A stretch of 64,000 bases of DNA from assembly GCA_021464415.1 (NCBI GenBank), contig CM038468.1:2914001-2978000 (forward strand). The letters are read 5' to 3'. The position numbers were made by a program, and so were the translations under genes. This DNA comes from Lonicera japonica (Eukaryota > Streptophyta > Magnoliopsida > Dipsacales > Caprifoliaceae). This document shows positions 34,099 to 45,859 of the stretch, piece by piece; within the stretch, counting starts at the first letter, position 1; every line of letters starts with the position of its first letter. A model generated the notes under the pieces. It was given only the letters and a program-made list of their open reading frames with translations. It made no database searches and was not told the DNA's origin.

Positions 34099-37000
34099 CT
34101 AGATATCACATGCTCTAGTCATACCAATTTCACGTCGAATAGTGCTAAAGCGATCATCCGAAAGTGGTTTGGTGAAAATATCCGCAAATTGCGATTCGGT
34201 GCCAACGAATTCAATATCAACATCACCTTTTTGCACATGATCACGAATAAAATGATATCTTATCTCAATGTGCTTAGTACGTGAATGTTGTATAGGGTTC
34301 TTGGTCAAGCTTATAGCACTTGTGTTGTCACATTTTATGGGAATGTGGCTAAGACTAATTCCAAAGTCCTCTAGTTGTTGTTTAATGTACAAAGTTTGTG
34401 CACAACAACTTCCGGCTGCCACGTATTCGGCTTCGGCCGTTGAAAGGGCCACCGAATTTTGTTTCTTGCTTGACCAAGATACTAGTGCGTGTCCTAGAAA
34501 ATGACAAGTGCCACTAGTGCTTTTCCTATCGATTTTACAACCGGCAAAATCCGCATCGGAATAACTAATTAAGTCAAAGTTATTCTCTCTTGGATACCAT
34601 AAACCCAATGAGCTAGTACCGGAAAGATAACGTAGTATTCGTTTTACGGCAAGTAAGTGTGATTCTTTAGGATCCGCTTGGAATCGTGTACAAAGACAAA
34701 CACTAAACATAATATCCGGTCTAGACGCCGTCAAGTATAATAAACTACCTATCATACCTCGATATTTCTTGATATCCACACTTTTACCTTTTTCGTCTTT
34801 GTCTAGCTTCAAGGTTGAACTCATAGGGGTGCTCATGGATTTTGCGCCTTCCATGTCGAATTTCTTCAAGAGTTCCTTCACATACTTCTCTTGATTAATG
34901 AAAATGCCTTCTTTGCATTGTTTCACTTGTAATCCAAGAAAGTAGTTCATCTCTCCCATCATACTCATTTCGAATTCCTTTTGCATACATAATGAAAAAT
35001 CCTTACACAAATTCTCGTTAGTAGAACCAAATATTATATCATCAACATAAATTTGCACAAGTAGCATATCATTGGCATGGTTCTTAATGAATAAAGTAGT
35101 GTCTATCTTGCCTCTAACAAATCCATTATTAAGCAAAACTGAACTTAATCTATCATACCATGCTCTAGGTGCTTGTTTTAAACCATATAAAGCTTTAGAT
35201 AATTTAAACACATAATCCGGATAAATATGACTTTCAAAACCGGGAGGTTGTTTTACATAAACTTCCTCTTCAATAAAACCATTTAAGAAAGCACTTTTCA
35301 CATCCATTTGATATAATTTAAAGTTCTTAAAACATGAATAAGCAAGTAGCATGCGAATAGCTTCTAGACGTGCAACGGGTGCATATATTTCTTCATAATC
35401 AATGCCCTCCTCTTGATTGTATCCTTGGGCAACAAGTCTAGCTTTATTTCTAACAATTACACCACTTTCATCCTTTTTGTTACGAAATACCCATTTAGTA
35501 CCTATAATAGTATGATCACTAGGTTTGGGAACAAGTGTCCACACTTTGTTTCTCTCAAATTAATTGAGCTCCTCTTGCATAGCCATCATCCAAGATTCAT
35601 CTTGTTCGGCTTCAATAATGTTTTTAGGCTCATATTGAGATACAAATGCCACATTATTGCACACATTTTTTAAGGATGATCTAGTTATCACCTTACTAGA
35701 TGGCTCTCCAAGAATTTGATCAATAGGATGGTTGGACACAAATTTCCAACTCCTAGGTAAATCATTCGAGTCTTGCTCGGTTTTATTTTCTAACTCCTTA
35801 GGAGAAGCTTGAACACTCGATGGTTCTTCCTTAGATGTATCATTAATTTGACTATCCGAAACTTTTTGGATAATTTCAACATCATCATCGGAATGTACTA
35901 CGGGTGAGAAAGGATTTGTCTCATCAAATACAACATGCATAGATTCTTGTACAACTAAGCTTTTCTTGTTATAAACTCTATATGCTTTACTATTAGTGGC
36001 ATAACCAAGAAATATTCCTTCATCAGATTTAGCATCAAATTTTCCCAAATGATCACGATCATTTAAAATAAAACATTTGCAACCAAAAACTTTAAAATAT
36101 GCAATATTTGGTTTCTTGTCATTCCATAACTCATAAGGTGTCTTATCTAACTTTTTACGAATAATAGTACGATTAATCATATAACATGCAGTGTTAACGG
36201 CTTCCGCCCACAAATATTCCGGTAAAGAATGTTCATTAAGCATAGTTCTAGACATCTCTTGAAGAGATCTATTTTTCCTTTCAACAACACCGTTTTGTTG
36301 AGGAGTTCTAGGTGCCGAAAAATTATGATCAATACCATGATCATCACAAAAGTTCTCAATATCAACATTCTCAAATTCTCTACCTCTATCACTTCGAACA
36401 TGCACAATAGAAACACCCTTTTCATTTTGAACTTTTCTACAAAATTTAGCGAAAACATGCGGAGTTTCACTTTTGTGGGTGAGAAAGAACACCCAAGTGA
36501 GTCTAGTATAATCATCAACAATAACAAGAGTGTACAATTTACCACCTAAACTAGCAACACAAATAGGACCAAACAAATCAATATGCAACATATCAAGTGG
36601 TCTAGAAGTAGTAATATCTCTTTTTGATTTAAAAGAAGATTTGTGTTGTTTACCAAGTTGACATGCATCACATATTTTATCTTTAACAAATTTGGTTTTA
36701 GGCAATCCTTTAACAAGCTCTTTCTTAGATAAATTATGAATCAAATCCATATTAGCATGTCCTAATCTCCTATGCCATAACCAAGATACATCATTTATAG
36801 CGGATAAGCATTTAACATCTTGTTGTGATAAATCATCAAGTTCAAGAGTATACACATTATTAGTTTTATATGCAATAAGTAAAATTGAATCATCACTAAC
36901 ATTCTTGACAACACAACGATCGGATTTAAATATTACTTCATAACCTTTATCACAAAGTTGACTAATGCTAAGTAAGTTATGCTTTAAGCCATCAACTAAA

Positions 37001-38952
37001 AGAACATTATCAATGCAAGTATAATGCTTACCAACCTTACCTATACCAATGATTTTACCCTTGGCATTGTCCCCAAAAGTCACATTCCCTCATTTCTTGG
37101 GAATAAGACTTAAGAAGTTGTTTTTCTCTCCCGTCATGTGTTTTGAGCAACCGCTATCCAAGGACCACTTGGTTTTGCTTCCTTTGGCTTTTAAGCACAC
37201 CTATACCATGACTTTAAGTAACTTTTCCTTTGGTACCCAAAATGTGTTGGGTGCCTTTGGGTTAGCAAACATAATGGTTCCTTTAGGAACCCAAGCAAGT
37301 TTTCTTTTTGGAAAACTTTTATTTCGATAAAAACAACGATCCACATGATGAGTATTTCTACCACAATATGAGCAAAGATGAGTGGGATCATGAGGTGTAT
37401 ATGTTTTAAAAAAAAAATTGTAATCTTTTTGATTGTCAATTTGGTTGTAACCCAAACCGGCTTTGTCAAATACACATCTTTGCATTCCTAATAGTTTATC
37501 CAAATTATCCCTACCATTGGTGAATTTGACTAAGCTATTAGTTAGATCATCCACTTGACCCTTTAATTTGACATTTTCTACTACAAGTGTGTTTGGAATT
37601 TCCTTCTCTTTTCCTTTCTTCAAGGATTTGATTTCATTTTTCAAAATCATGTTTACATTTTCAAAAAATTCACATTTGTTAGAAATTGTCAAATTCTCCT
37701 TTTTGAGGCTTGCAAACTTCTTGGAAAGATTTTCAAATTTGTTATGCAATTCCTCAAACATTTCATATAACTCATCATAGTCATTTTCATCATAAGCATC
37801 ATCATTTATAGAAGTACTATCATCACTAAATGAATTATAAATAGAGTTTACCTCATCGTCTCTAGCCATAAGGCAAAGATTTGCCGTCTCTTCGTCGCTA
37901 GAGTTGGCATCGGACTCTCCCTCTTTGGAATCACTCTAAGTTCCTTTTAGAGCATGCCTTACTTGTTTAAAGGCTTTATCTCTTTTATCTCTTCTCTCCT
38001 TTCTTTTAACCGGACAATTTGTTTTGAAGTGTCCCAGTTCATGGCAATGGAAACATTTTTTAACTTCTTCGTTTTCAACTCTTGGTTGAATTGGTCGATC
38101 ATTGTTTCTATTTGATGAAGAACCAAAATTGTTTCCTTTCCCTTGAAACTTCTTCTTCTTTGCTAGAAATTTCATGAAGTTTCTAGAGAGGAAAGCCATG
38201 TCATCGTCACCGCCCATTGACTCTTCATCATCCTCTCGTTGACTTGCCTTGAGAACAAGAGTCTTCTTGGCTTTTGAATCAATTTCTTCTTCTCTCTCTA
38301 ATTCCTTTTCGTGGGTTTTAAGTGAACCCAATAGTTCATCCATGCTTAATGTTTTAAGATTCTTGGCTTCTTGAATAGCCGTTACTTTGGGTCTCCACTT
38401 CTTGGGAAGAGTTCTAAGAATCTTTCGGATTTTATCCTCATTAGAGTATTCCTTTCCAAGAAGATCTAAAGCATTAGTGATAATAGAGAACCTACTATAC
38501 ATAGAAGCAAGAGATTCATTAGGTTCCATTTTAAAAAATTCATAATCATGGACGAGCATATTAATATTATCATCCTTAACTTGTGAAGTTCCTTCATAGG
38601 CAACTTCTAATTTATCCCAAATTTCTTTGGCGGTTTTACAACTAGAAATTTTGTTGTATTCATCTATAGTTAATGTACAATGTAGAGCATTCAAGGCTTT
38701 GGCATTAAATTGGATTTTCTTAATGTCATTCTCATCATATTCGGAAATAGATTTAGAAGTGATTATGCCATTTTCATCTGTTTTGGTAATCTTATATGGT
38801 CCAATAAGAGTAACTTTCCATTGTTCAAAATCACTAGCTTGAAGGAAAGTGCTCATACGACTTTTCCAATAACTATAATTTTTGCCATCAAATAGAGGTG
38901 GTCTAGTGGTGGAAGAACCTTCGTTAATTCCGGTTCCTTGATAAATAGACAT
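34099..38952 (-). pseudogene. Copia gag-pol polyprotein with four in-frame stops
   Basis: A single reading frame runs from MSIYQGTG (38952) to the stop at 34099, about 1617 codons, with no frameshift. It is interrupted only by stops at 37936-37938, 37201-37203, 37090-37092 and 35560-35562. In order it carries a gag (UBN2-like) domain, the zinc knuckle CFHCHELGHFKTNC near 38050, and a second knuckle CSYCGRNTHHVDRC near 37360. Next come the protease (LDSGCSKHMTG, about 37130-37160), the integrase HHCC zinc finger (HRRLGHANMD, CDACQLGK), and the catalytic core with HIDLFGP, VRSDRGREFEN and PQQNGVVERKN. RT has [10 protein letters not shown] (about 35045), and RNase H has [10 protein letters not shown] and STAEAEYVA. 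All four stops could come from single base changes, so this copy is a recent casualty. Confidence 0.93.
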
Positions 38953-38994
38953 GATCGTAAACTCTAAGATTGTTAAATCAAAACAAGAGTACAA

Positions 38995-39006
38995 CCTCTG
39001 ATACCA
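38995..39006 (-). other. Primer binding site, initiator tRNA-Met type
   Basis: On the minus strand TGGTATCAGAGG lies two bases after the 5' LTR end (TACA). It matches the 3' end of initiator tRNA-Met (TGGTATCAGAGC) over eleven bases, the standard primer of plant Copia elements. Confidence 0.9.
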
Positions 39007-39008
39007 AT

Positions 39009-40438
39009 TGTAGGTCGGAAAATACCCTAGAGGGGGGTGAATAGGGTTTTTGAAACTTAATTATATTTTTAAAAACAATTTGAAAATATTATGTCTATAT
39101 ATATCAAGCAATCAATAACAAAGATAATTTCAAGCACAATAAGCAAATGGCACAATATAATAAAGCAATAGATAGAAAGATAGAACCGATCAAAGTCGAA
39201 GAATTTTTGTCCACACGGTTCAGCTTGTTGCCCCTAGTCCGCGCTCGGTTAGTTCCCCGAGAATTTCCACTATTACCGATCTCCTTCCGGGTGAAGACCA
39301 AACCACTACAAGTGTATTCTTCTCACACACTCTTATAAGTATTGAAAACAATTTCAATACTTTCACAAGAAATCCCTCTTGCTAATTCTATGAGATACAC
39401 CTCTCACAAAAAATGATTTGAACAAATTTTGGTGACTAACACCAATGTACAATAGCTCTCATGTATATCAAATTACAAATGAAGCTCACACAAAGAGATA
39501 TCAATATTTAATCAACAATTTATAGCTCAAAATAAGAATGATTGATCAAAAACAATGTTCTTGAATCTTAGAATGAATGTAGATAGATAATGAAGTATAT
39601 AGATGATTCAAGTGACTAAAAATGAGTCTTAAACCTCATATATATAGCTTAAGAAAGCTTATAGCCGTTTGTAGTGGATTAATAGATTAATGTGGCAAAA
39701 ATACACAATTAGTAAAAGTCCAACGGCTAGTTTTTGAAGCATCAGTCGACTGAGCAAGCATCAGTCGACTGAGCAAGCATCAGTCGACTGAGCAACACTG
39801 CTTAGTCGACTGATGGCTACTGCCCATCAGTCCAAAAATGCAATTTTTTACACTTTCTTATTTTAACTCCAAAATCAATTCTAATGCTATAGGAACCCTA
39901 AAAATAAGTTCCTAAGACACCTATTTTCAGGAAAACACAAAATATGATTTATTTAGAATTAATTATGAATTAAATAGAAAAACGGTTTATGAAAGAAGTT
40001 TGTTTTTCAAGGAGTTTTTAATTCAATTTGATTTTGATCAATCTATTTGGATAAAGAATTTAAGAGCTATAATTGGAAATCAATTATGAATCTTTACAAC
40101 AAAACTACTCACTCAATTTTGATCTTTATGAGTCTTCGAAAGCTTTGTTTGTGTCTTCGATCATTTTCTTTCTTGGCTCTTGTTCTTGAGATCTTTGTAG
40201 AGCATATTGAGATCATTCTTGAATTTGTATAGCATTTATGAATCTCTAAAATTGATTTCTTGTAAATGGTGGCACTTGTAGAGCTTGTGTGAAGATATGA
40301 TCACTTCGGTTTGAGGTCACACTTGATCGGAAGATGTTTCGGTTAAAGTGACTATTATCAATGAACAACCGAGTTAAATAACACAATATTAACTTATTGT
40401 AATTATCAAAATAAGATTAATTGACTTTAAGGTCAACA
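39009..40438 (-). repeat. 5' LTR (right) of the Sirevirus-like element
   Basis: The LTR is 1430 bp. On the plus strand it runs TGTAGGTCGG...GGTCAACA. Palindromes TCAGTCGACTGA lie at 39742-39753, 39761-39772 and 39780-39791, with a one-mismatch copy at 39802-39813; the first three are in a 19-bp tandem unit. On the minus strand they sit about 95 nt upstream of the TATA box CTATATATATG at 39637-39647. AAATC follows the LTR at 40439. Confidence 0.95.
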
Positions 40439-42394
40439 AAATCTCTTAATATACATAATTACGGGTATTCTTGTTTAAACCCACCGAATCTGCCACTTCA
40501 TCCTGATTTAGTATTTGAAAAACAGATTAAAAACTCAAACTAGTCAACCAAACAGTCCATGGTTGGAATACTTCACTTCACCCCGTTTCACTTCATTCTT
40601 CGTTCACACTGCCACCCACCGTCTCTGGCCAGAAGGACATGAATCGCAACGGCAGTTACATACGCTCTACCAATGTTACTTAACTAGTGGCTAATGCACT
40701 TGTGCCTAGCTCGGTCGCTCCAAACAAAATTGCACGCTCTAAAATGTTTCTTCCTAATTGTAATCGTCTCTCTACATAATAAACTAATTTCCTTTTACCG
40801 TAATACATTATGCGATTTCTTAATCAACATTGAAGACAAATTGGTTAATAATTGAAAACATTTCAACATTCTCAGCAATAATATGTCATTCGATTTTGTG
40901 TTCCCTTTGTTCTGCAATTAGGATCCGATATATATTGTTCTCGGATCTAAACGACTTGATGCTATTACCAAATCGCTAGCTCTTCAACTATGCCATTAAT
41001 GACAATCAAAATCAATCAATAATCGATAATTGATTTCATGTTCCATGATATTTTCTCAGTAAATACTATTACAAGCTTTTGTGCATATACTCTGCTTCCA
41101 TGAGGATTTTCCCCTTCTTCTTGAGTTTTATTTTAGTTTTTGAATAAAGCAATTGGCTCTCTAATCCATTATTTGATCCAAACACTCCACTCACCACTCC
41201 TCATATTGTGTTTTGTATTCCTTTTGTGTGTATACCCAATTAATAAAATTATACTTAAATTAATGAAAAGAGTGTATACATAAATATATGCACAGAGATA
41301 AAGAGGGGAGCCAAGGTACTCTCGGATCCAAACACCGGCCGATTATCGTCGAACCAACATGCCGATCATCCATGGTTTGCATATGTGTGATATGGGTCAA
41401 TTTTTTTTTATTAAGTACTTGTTTGGCATTTATTATTAATATGGGGTGAGTTTACAAAATTTTAAAAGAATTGGTGGGGTGAGATTCAAGTGGGGTGAGA
41501 AGAAAGTTTTGGTGGGTGCATCCAAAAACCTTATTAAATGAAAGCAAACAATTACGATATTTATGTAAGGTTTTTAGGTGTTAACAAAAATATTAGGTAA
41601 CCAGTGGTGTGCTTTCTCGCAAGCAGAGATTAGTCGAGATTTGCGAAAATTGATCCGGATACTCAATAGCTTAGACAAAAGAAACTATTGTAACAATCAT
41701 AGACAAGAATTTAATGAAACATAATTGCAAGAATAATGTATATTATTTTAGTTTAGTTTAGTTTTTTCCAATTTGATTTTTTCAACAATATTTTGTGATA
41801 CATCAATAATAATGGCAAAAATTAGAATTTAATTGAAGCACATAAACTTTATTCACAATAAAACCAACATTATTTTATGGTTGTGAAATAAAATTGTTAA
41901 CTAACTTGATTCGAAATGACTAAATTGTCATACCACAAAAATATAATGTCCATAATATATAATTACCTAAGTTTATTATACAAAATTATATAAAATTTTA
42001 CAACACAAAATATCCAAAGATTGGATCAACGACTATCTTTCTTCTTGAATTTTTTTGTACAATTTTATATTTTCAGAAGGAAAATAATCATTTGAAAGAC
42101 GGTTAGTTTTATTAAAACTTATGGTCAAGTATTAGCCACATATTCAGTTAAAGCTAAACATTACCAAATTTCAACCCATCTTTATCATTAATATCATTTT
42201 AACCCATACAAAATAGTAAATTTCATATATTTTAAGTAATTATTTCTTATTCTTTCATTAATCAATTAAATTAGTAATTTTGACCAAAAAAAAAAATTAA
42301 ACACAACATATTGATGGAATATTTTTTTTATATTTCAAATTACGAATCTATTATTTTTTTAGTGTCTAAAATTATAAGTATTTTAGTTTTTTTT
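40439..42394. other. Non-coding flank; block 41825-42075 repeated elsewhere
   Basis: After 25 bp that complete the duplicated block described at 29240, there is no recognisable gene to about 41820. The stretch 41825-42075 is a copy of 27255-27580. An imperfect stretch with 'ggggtgag' repeated three times lies near 41440-41500. Confidence 0.5.
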
Positions 42395-42530
42395 TAAATG
42401 TTACTGTTTTTACAAGAATGTCTTATTGTGTAATTTTTTTGTTTCATTTTGCATTTAGTTTCTTGTGATTTAATCCTTTCATTTATGAGAGATGCACCTG
42501 CATTATATCTTCTCCAAATTTGTCAAAAAT
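42395..42530. repeat. Relic of a lectin receptor kinase 5' flank
   Basis: The sequence 'ttactgtttttacaagaatgtcttattgtgtaattt' with 'tttatgagagatgcacctgcattatatctt' and 'ccaaatttgtcaaaaat' matches 50262-50350, which begins about 80 bp upstream of the ATG of the lectin receptor kinase. No kinase coding sequence remains next to it, so it looks like the promoter-proximal end of a lost tandem paralogue. Confidence 0.6.
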
Positions 42531-42927
42531 CTCAATCATGAAGTGGGTTAACTAAATATATAATATATATGCACATTTCTGGACGTTGAAATTTGAGATG
42601 TTTAGTTAACCCACTTCCCATTTGAGTTTTATGATGAAATTTATTGAAGATGGTCTACATATTATAAAGATCATCTCTACCAAATTTCATGAAAATATTC
42701 TTCCATTTACTACTCGAAATTGATGGTTCTTAAGTTAGTTAACTGAAGGACAGTCCTTAAAAGAAGAGAACCGTATATGTTGTACCCTTTATTGAAAGAC
42801 TACATTGGACTTTTGTACTAATAGAGTCTCTATATATACACTTAATCTCTACAAACGAAGATAATCTATCTTCCACAATTAGTCATAAAAACACAAATGA
42901 TATTATATATATATGAGTCCATTTCAG
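42531..42927. repeat. Non-coding; direct repeat 42781-42910 copied at 43766-43980
   Basis: The block 'ttgtaccctttattgaaagac ... ttccacaattagtcataaaaacaca' at 42780-42910 recurs at 43766-43880 (ttgtacccgttattgaaagac ... ttccacaattaatcataatacaca). It recurs less well at 43900-43980. These direct repeats flank the foldback elements. A further copy of the foldback loop word 'gggttaacta' occurs near 42545. Confidence 0.6.
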
Positions 42928-43303
42928 GTAAGGATTACTGTTCACAGATTGACCATACGGATTGGACCATTTGGCATGCTTTTCGATGGAATTTTTTGAT
43001 GAAATTGGGTGGGGATGTTCTTCGTCATGTGTAGAACAACTCCACCAAATTTCATCAAAAACTTCAACCGGAAAGTGGGTTAACTACATGATTGAAAAAT
43101 ATTGGTCCAGAAATAGATATATAAAATCCAATATTGTTCAATCATGTAGTTAACCCACTTCCCGGTTGAATGTTTTGATGAAATTTGGTGGATATGTTCT
43201 ACACACGATGAATGACATCCCCACCAAATTTTACCAAAAAATTACATCAGTAAGTGTGCCAAATGGCCCAATCCGTACGGGAAATCTGTGAACAGTAATC
43301 CGC
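42928..43303. mobile_element. Foldback element A (two ~185-bp inverted arms)
   Basis: The arms 42930-43115 and 43128-43303 are inverted copies of each other over almost their full length. The outer sequence is GGATTACTGTTCACAGATTG and the centre is 'ttggtccagaaatagatatataaaat'. The whole could form one long hairpin. It encodes nothing. Long inverted arms with almost no interior are typical of Foldback-type elements. Confidence 0.8.
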
Positions 43304-43339
43304 ATAGAAAATTTTCTTTATATATATACAGAAAATTTC

Positions 43340-43720
43340 CTATACGGATTACTGTTCACGGATTGCCCGTACGGATTGGGCCATTTGGAATGCTTCCCGA
43401 TGGAATGTTTTGATAAAATTGGTGGGGATGTTCTTCATCGTGTGTAGAACATATCCACCAAATTTCATCAAAAAATTCAACCGGGAAGTGGGTTAACTAC
43501 ATGATTAAAAAATATTGGTCCAGAAATAGATATATAAAATGCAATATTTTTAAATCATGTAGTTAACCCACTTCCCGGTTGAAATTTTAGATGAAATTTG
43601 GTGGATATGTTCTACAAACGATGAAGAACATCGCCACCAAATTTTATCAAAAAATTACATCGAGAAGCGTGCCAAATGGCCCCATCCGTACGGGCAATCC
43701 GTGAACAGTAATCCGTACCA
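43340..43720. mobile_element. Foldback element B, adjacent copy of A
   Basis: This second hairpin has the same sequence and orientation as element A, centred near 43530 (tggtccagaaatagatata). Outer ends are TACGGATTACTGTTCACGG and its inverse at about 43697-43716. The two elements are joined by 36 bp that are themselves partly palindromic (gaaaattttc...gaaaatttc). The pair is enclosed by 'gagtccatttc' and its inverse 'gaaatggactc', so the structure is a palindrome of palindromes. Confidence 0.8.
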
Positions 43721-44329
43721 GAAATGGACTCATATATATATATATATATATATGTATTTATAAATTGTACCCGTTATTGAAAGACAACACTGAATTTATG
43801 TGCTTATAGAGTCTCTTTTCAAATAATTTCAACAAATGAAAGTAATTTCGTTTCCACAATTAATCATAATACACAGGACAAAAATGATATATATATATAT
43901 TTTGTACTTGAGGACAATAATAAACTTTTGTACTTACAAAGTCTCCATTCACTTGATTTCGACAAATGAACATAATTTTAATTATGATTATTCATTATTA
44001 AATTACATCAATTATTATATTTTTTATAATAAATCTACGGATGATAAAAATTTAAAACATTGCGAATCATACAAATTACATGCTTGCATGAATGAATATT
44101 ATTGCGACTAGACAGTAATCAAGCATGAATATTATTGCGACTAGACAGTAATTAACAATGAGTGAATGATTTGGAAACAATGTCTCCCGATCAAGTTTGT
44201 TATATTTTCGATATTTCTATAATGAGTTGAACGGGTACGTAATTAATATATCTAACTATCATTATCCTGATAAGTGATAATTATTTAATATTAGGTTCAA
44301 CTTATTTTCACTATTTAATTAGGGGAATG
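43721..44329. other. Non-coding with (TA)n and a 33-nt tandem repeat
   Basis: A (TA)n run lies at about 43731-43753. The word 'gaatattattgcgactagacagtaat' occurs at about 44095-44120 and again at about 44128-44153. No gene is seen. Confidence 0.5.
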
Positions 44330-45530
44330 CTATTAACAAAGTAATAATTTAATATACTTGGTATCACTCTTACTCTCACTATCACTCCCACCAACTCTCT
44401 TTTACTCATCAACACTCCTATTTTAATATACATAGATTAATGATTAATTGTAATTAACCATTAATCATTAATCTTGCTCTTCCTCTTTCTTCTTCTTCTT
44501 CTTCTTCTCAACAATATATGGTTTCTAAAATTTTACATTCATTTACCCTCAATGCAACACAAACTAATTATAATTAATCATTAATTCTTCTTCTTCTTCT
44601 TCTTCTTCTTCTTATTCTTCTTCTTCTTCTTCTCAACAATGGTTTTTAAATTTTTCCATCCATCTACTCTTAATGCAACACAAAGAAATTTTAAGTTATA
44701 GAGAATGGTAGAGAAGAAAGAATTGAAGGTTCTTATTCAGCTCGTATCATATTTTAGCTCTCGGGACCTTACATCGGCCTCTAACAACCGGGTATTGAGA
44801 ATAATTTTGGTTCCATATGACTGGGGTTCATCCACTTTCTCGATCCCTACAATCGAGGTATTTTGTACTATATTTTCAGCTCTCGGGACCTTACATCGGT
44901 CTCTAACAACCAAGTATTTTGGATAATTTTGGTTTCCTTGGACTGAAGTTCATCAAATTGCTCGGTCTTGTAGGACCAAACAAGTGCTCCAATTTCGGTT
45001 TCCCGTAACCCAGGTAGCCTGTTTTGATGCTCTAATTCGTTTTCTTGATACATTTTTTTTATATTAACTAAATAAAATAAACATTAAATATAATAACAAC
45101 AAACATATCTCTCTTTCATTAGGTTTTTCTACCTTGATAATCCTTGATTTGCTCTTTTCTACTATTCTCTACAACTTAAGGTTTTTTTTGTGTTACATCA
45201 ATGGAGATTTTGTGTGTTATTGTGAGTTACTTTTGAATTTTTGTTGGCTTTTGAAATGAACTGAATGAGATAGAATGGGTTAATTAAATCTGAATTTTTG
45301 TTAATTATTAACCATTGAGTAAAAGCCATAGAGAAGAAGAAGAAGAAGAAGAGGAAGAGGAAGAAGAAGAAGATGGTAAATAGTAATTAATGTTAATGAG
45401 TGATTAGTTGGTTGAAAATGATTAATTGGGTGAGGTGGAAATAAAAGTTAGACCCTTTTTTTAGTGGAAGTGGAAGCAAGAAGTTTGTGGGGTGGCAATA
45501 GCACCACCCATAATTTATTGCTACAATTAT
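44330..45530. repeat. Simple-repeat-rich block with (TTC)n, (GAA)n and a ~127-bp tandem repeat
   Basis: (CTT)n tracts at about 44480-44510 and 44585-44635 lie in two tandem copies of a ~120-bp segment (ttcttctcaacaatggttt, ctcaatgcaacacaaa). (GAA)n tracts lie at about 45333-45375. The word 'agctctcgggaccttacatcgg' occurs at about 44753 and 44880. The left edge (ggggaatgctattaac) and the right edge (gtggcaatagcacc) are loosely inverted and might be element ends, but this is weak. Confidence 0.45.
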
Positions 45531-45859
45531 TTTACCTTATTTTAAAAGCGCTAAAGATGAAATTGCTTTGTCAATAGTTTTTCCTTTTAATTATTAAAAT
45601 ATAAATTATTATGTAAGAAGACAACGGTGTGTCAATTACGTATTGATCAACATTAAATTTTGTGTAAATTCCACTTATGATAAGTTTAGTTTATTTACCA
45701 ACTATATTAATGACACGTCTCTATATCGAGATTCAATTTTCAAAAAATCCTGTAACACGTTGCCCTTAGCCTATTATTTGTGTGAAATTTTCGTTAAAAA
45801 AATTGGCAAGGAAACACTAAGAACCATGTTTGACATAAAGAGATATACCATGTAATTAT

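Larger units (their letters stand above)
30373..40438 (-). mobile_element. Full-length Sirevirus-like Copia LTR retrotransposon with an extra third ORF
   Basis: The element is 10,066 bp with LTRs at 30373-31787 and 39009-40438, and target duplication AAATC at 30368-30372 and 40439-40443. The primer site matches initiator tRNA-Met. Several AAAGGGGGAG-like purine tracts precede the 3' LTR, a known Sirevirus trait. Order in the sense direction is LTR, gag, protease, integrase, RT, RNase H, a palindrome cluster, a third ORF, purine tracts, LTR. The LTRs differ at roughly 1% of sites by eye, so insertion is recent. Even so, gag-pol carries four in-frame stops and ORF3 one. A duplicate of the locus at 18131 shows the empty site. 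Confidence 0.95.

Noticed and set aside
44480..45375. Coding low-complexity (Ser/Leu/Lys) repeats
   Set aside because: The (TTC)n and (GAA)n tracts are non-coding microsatellites without flanking open frames.
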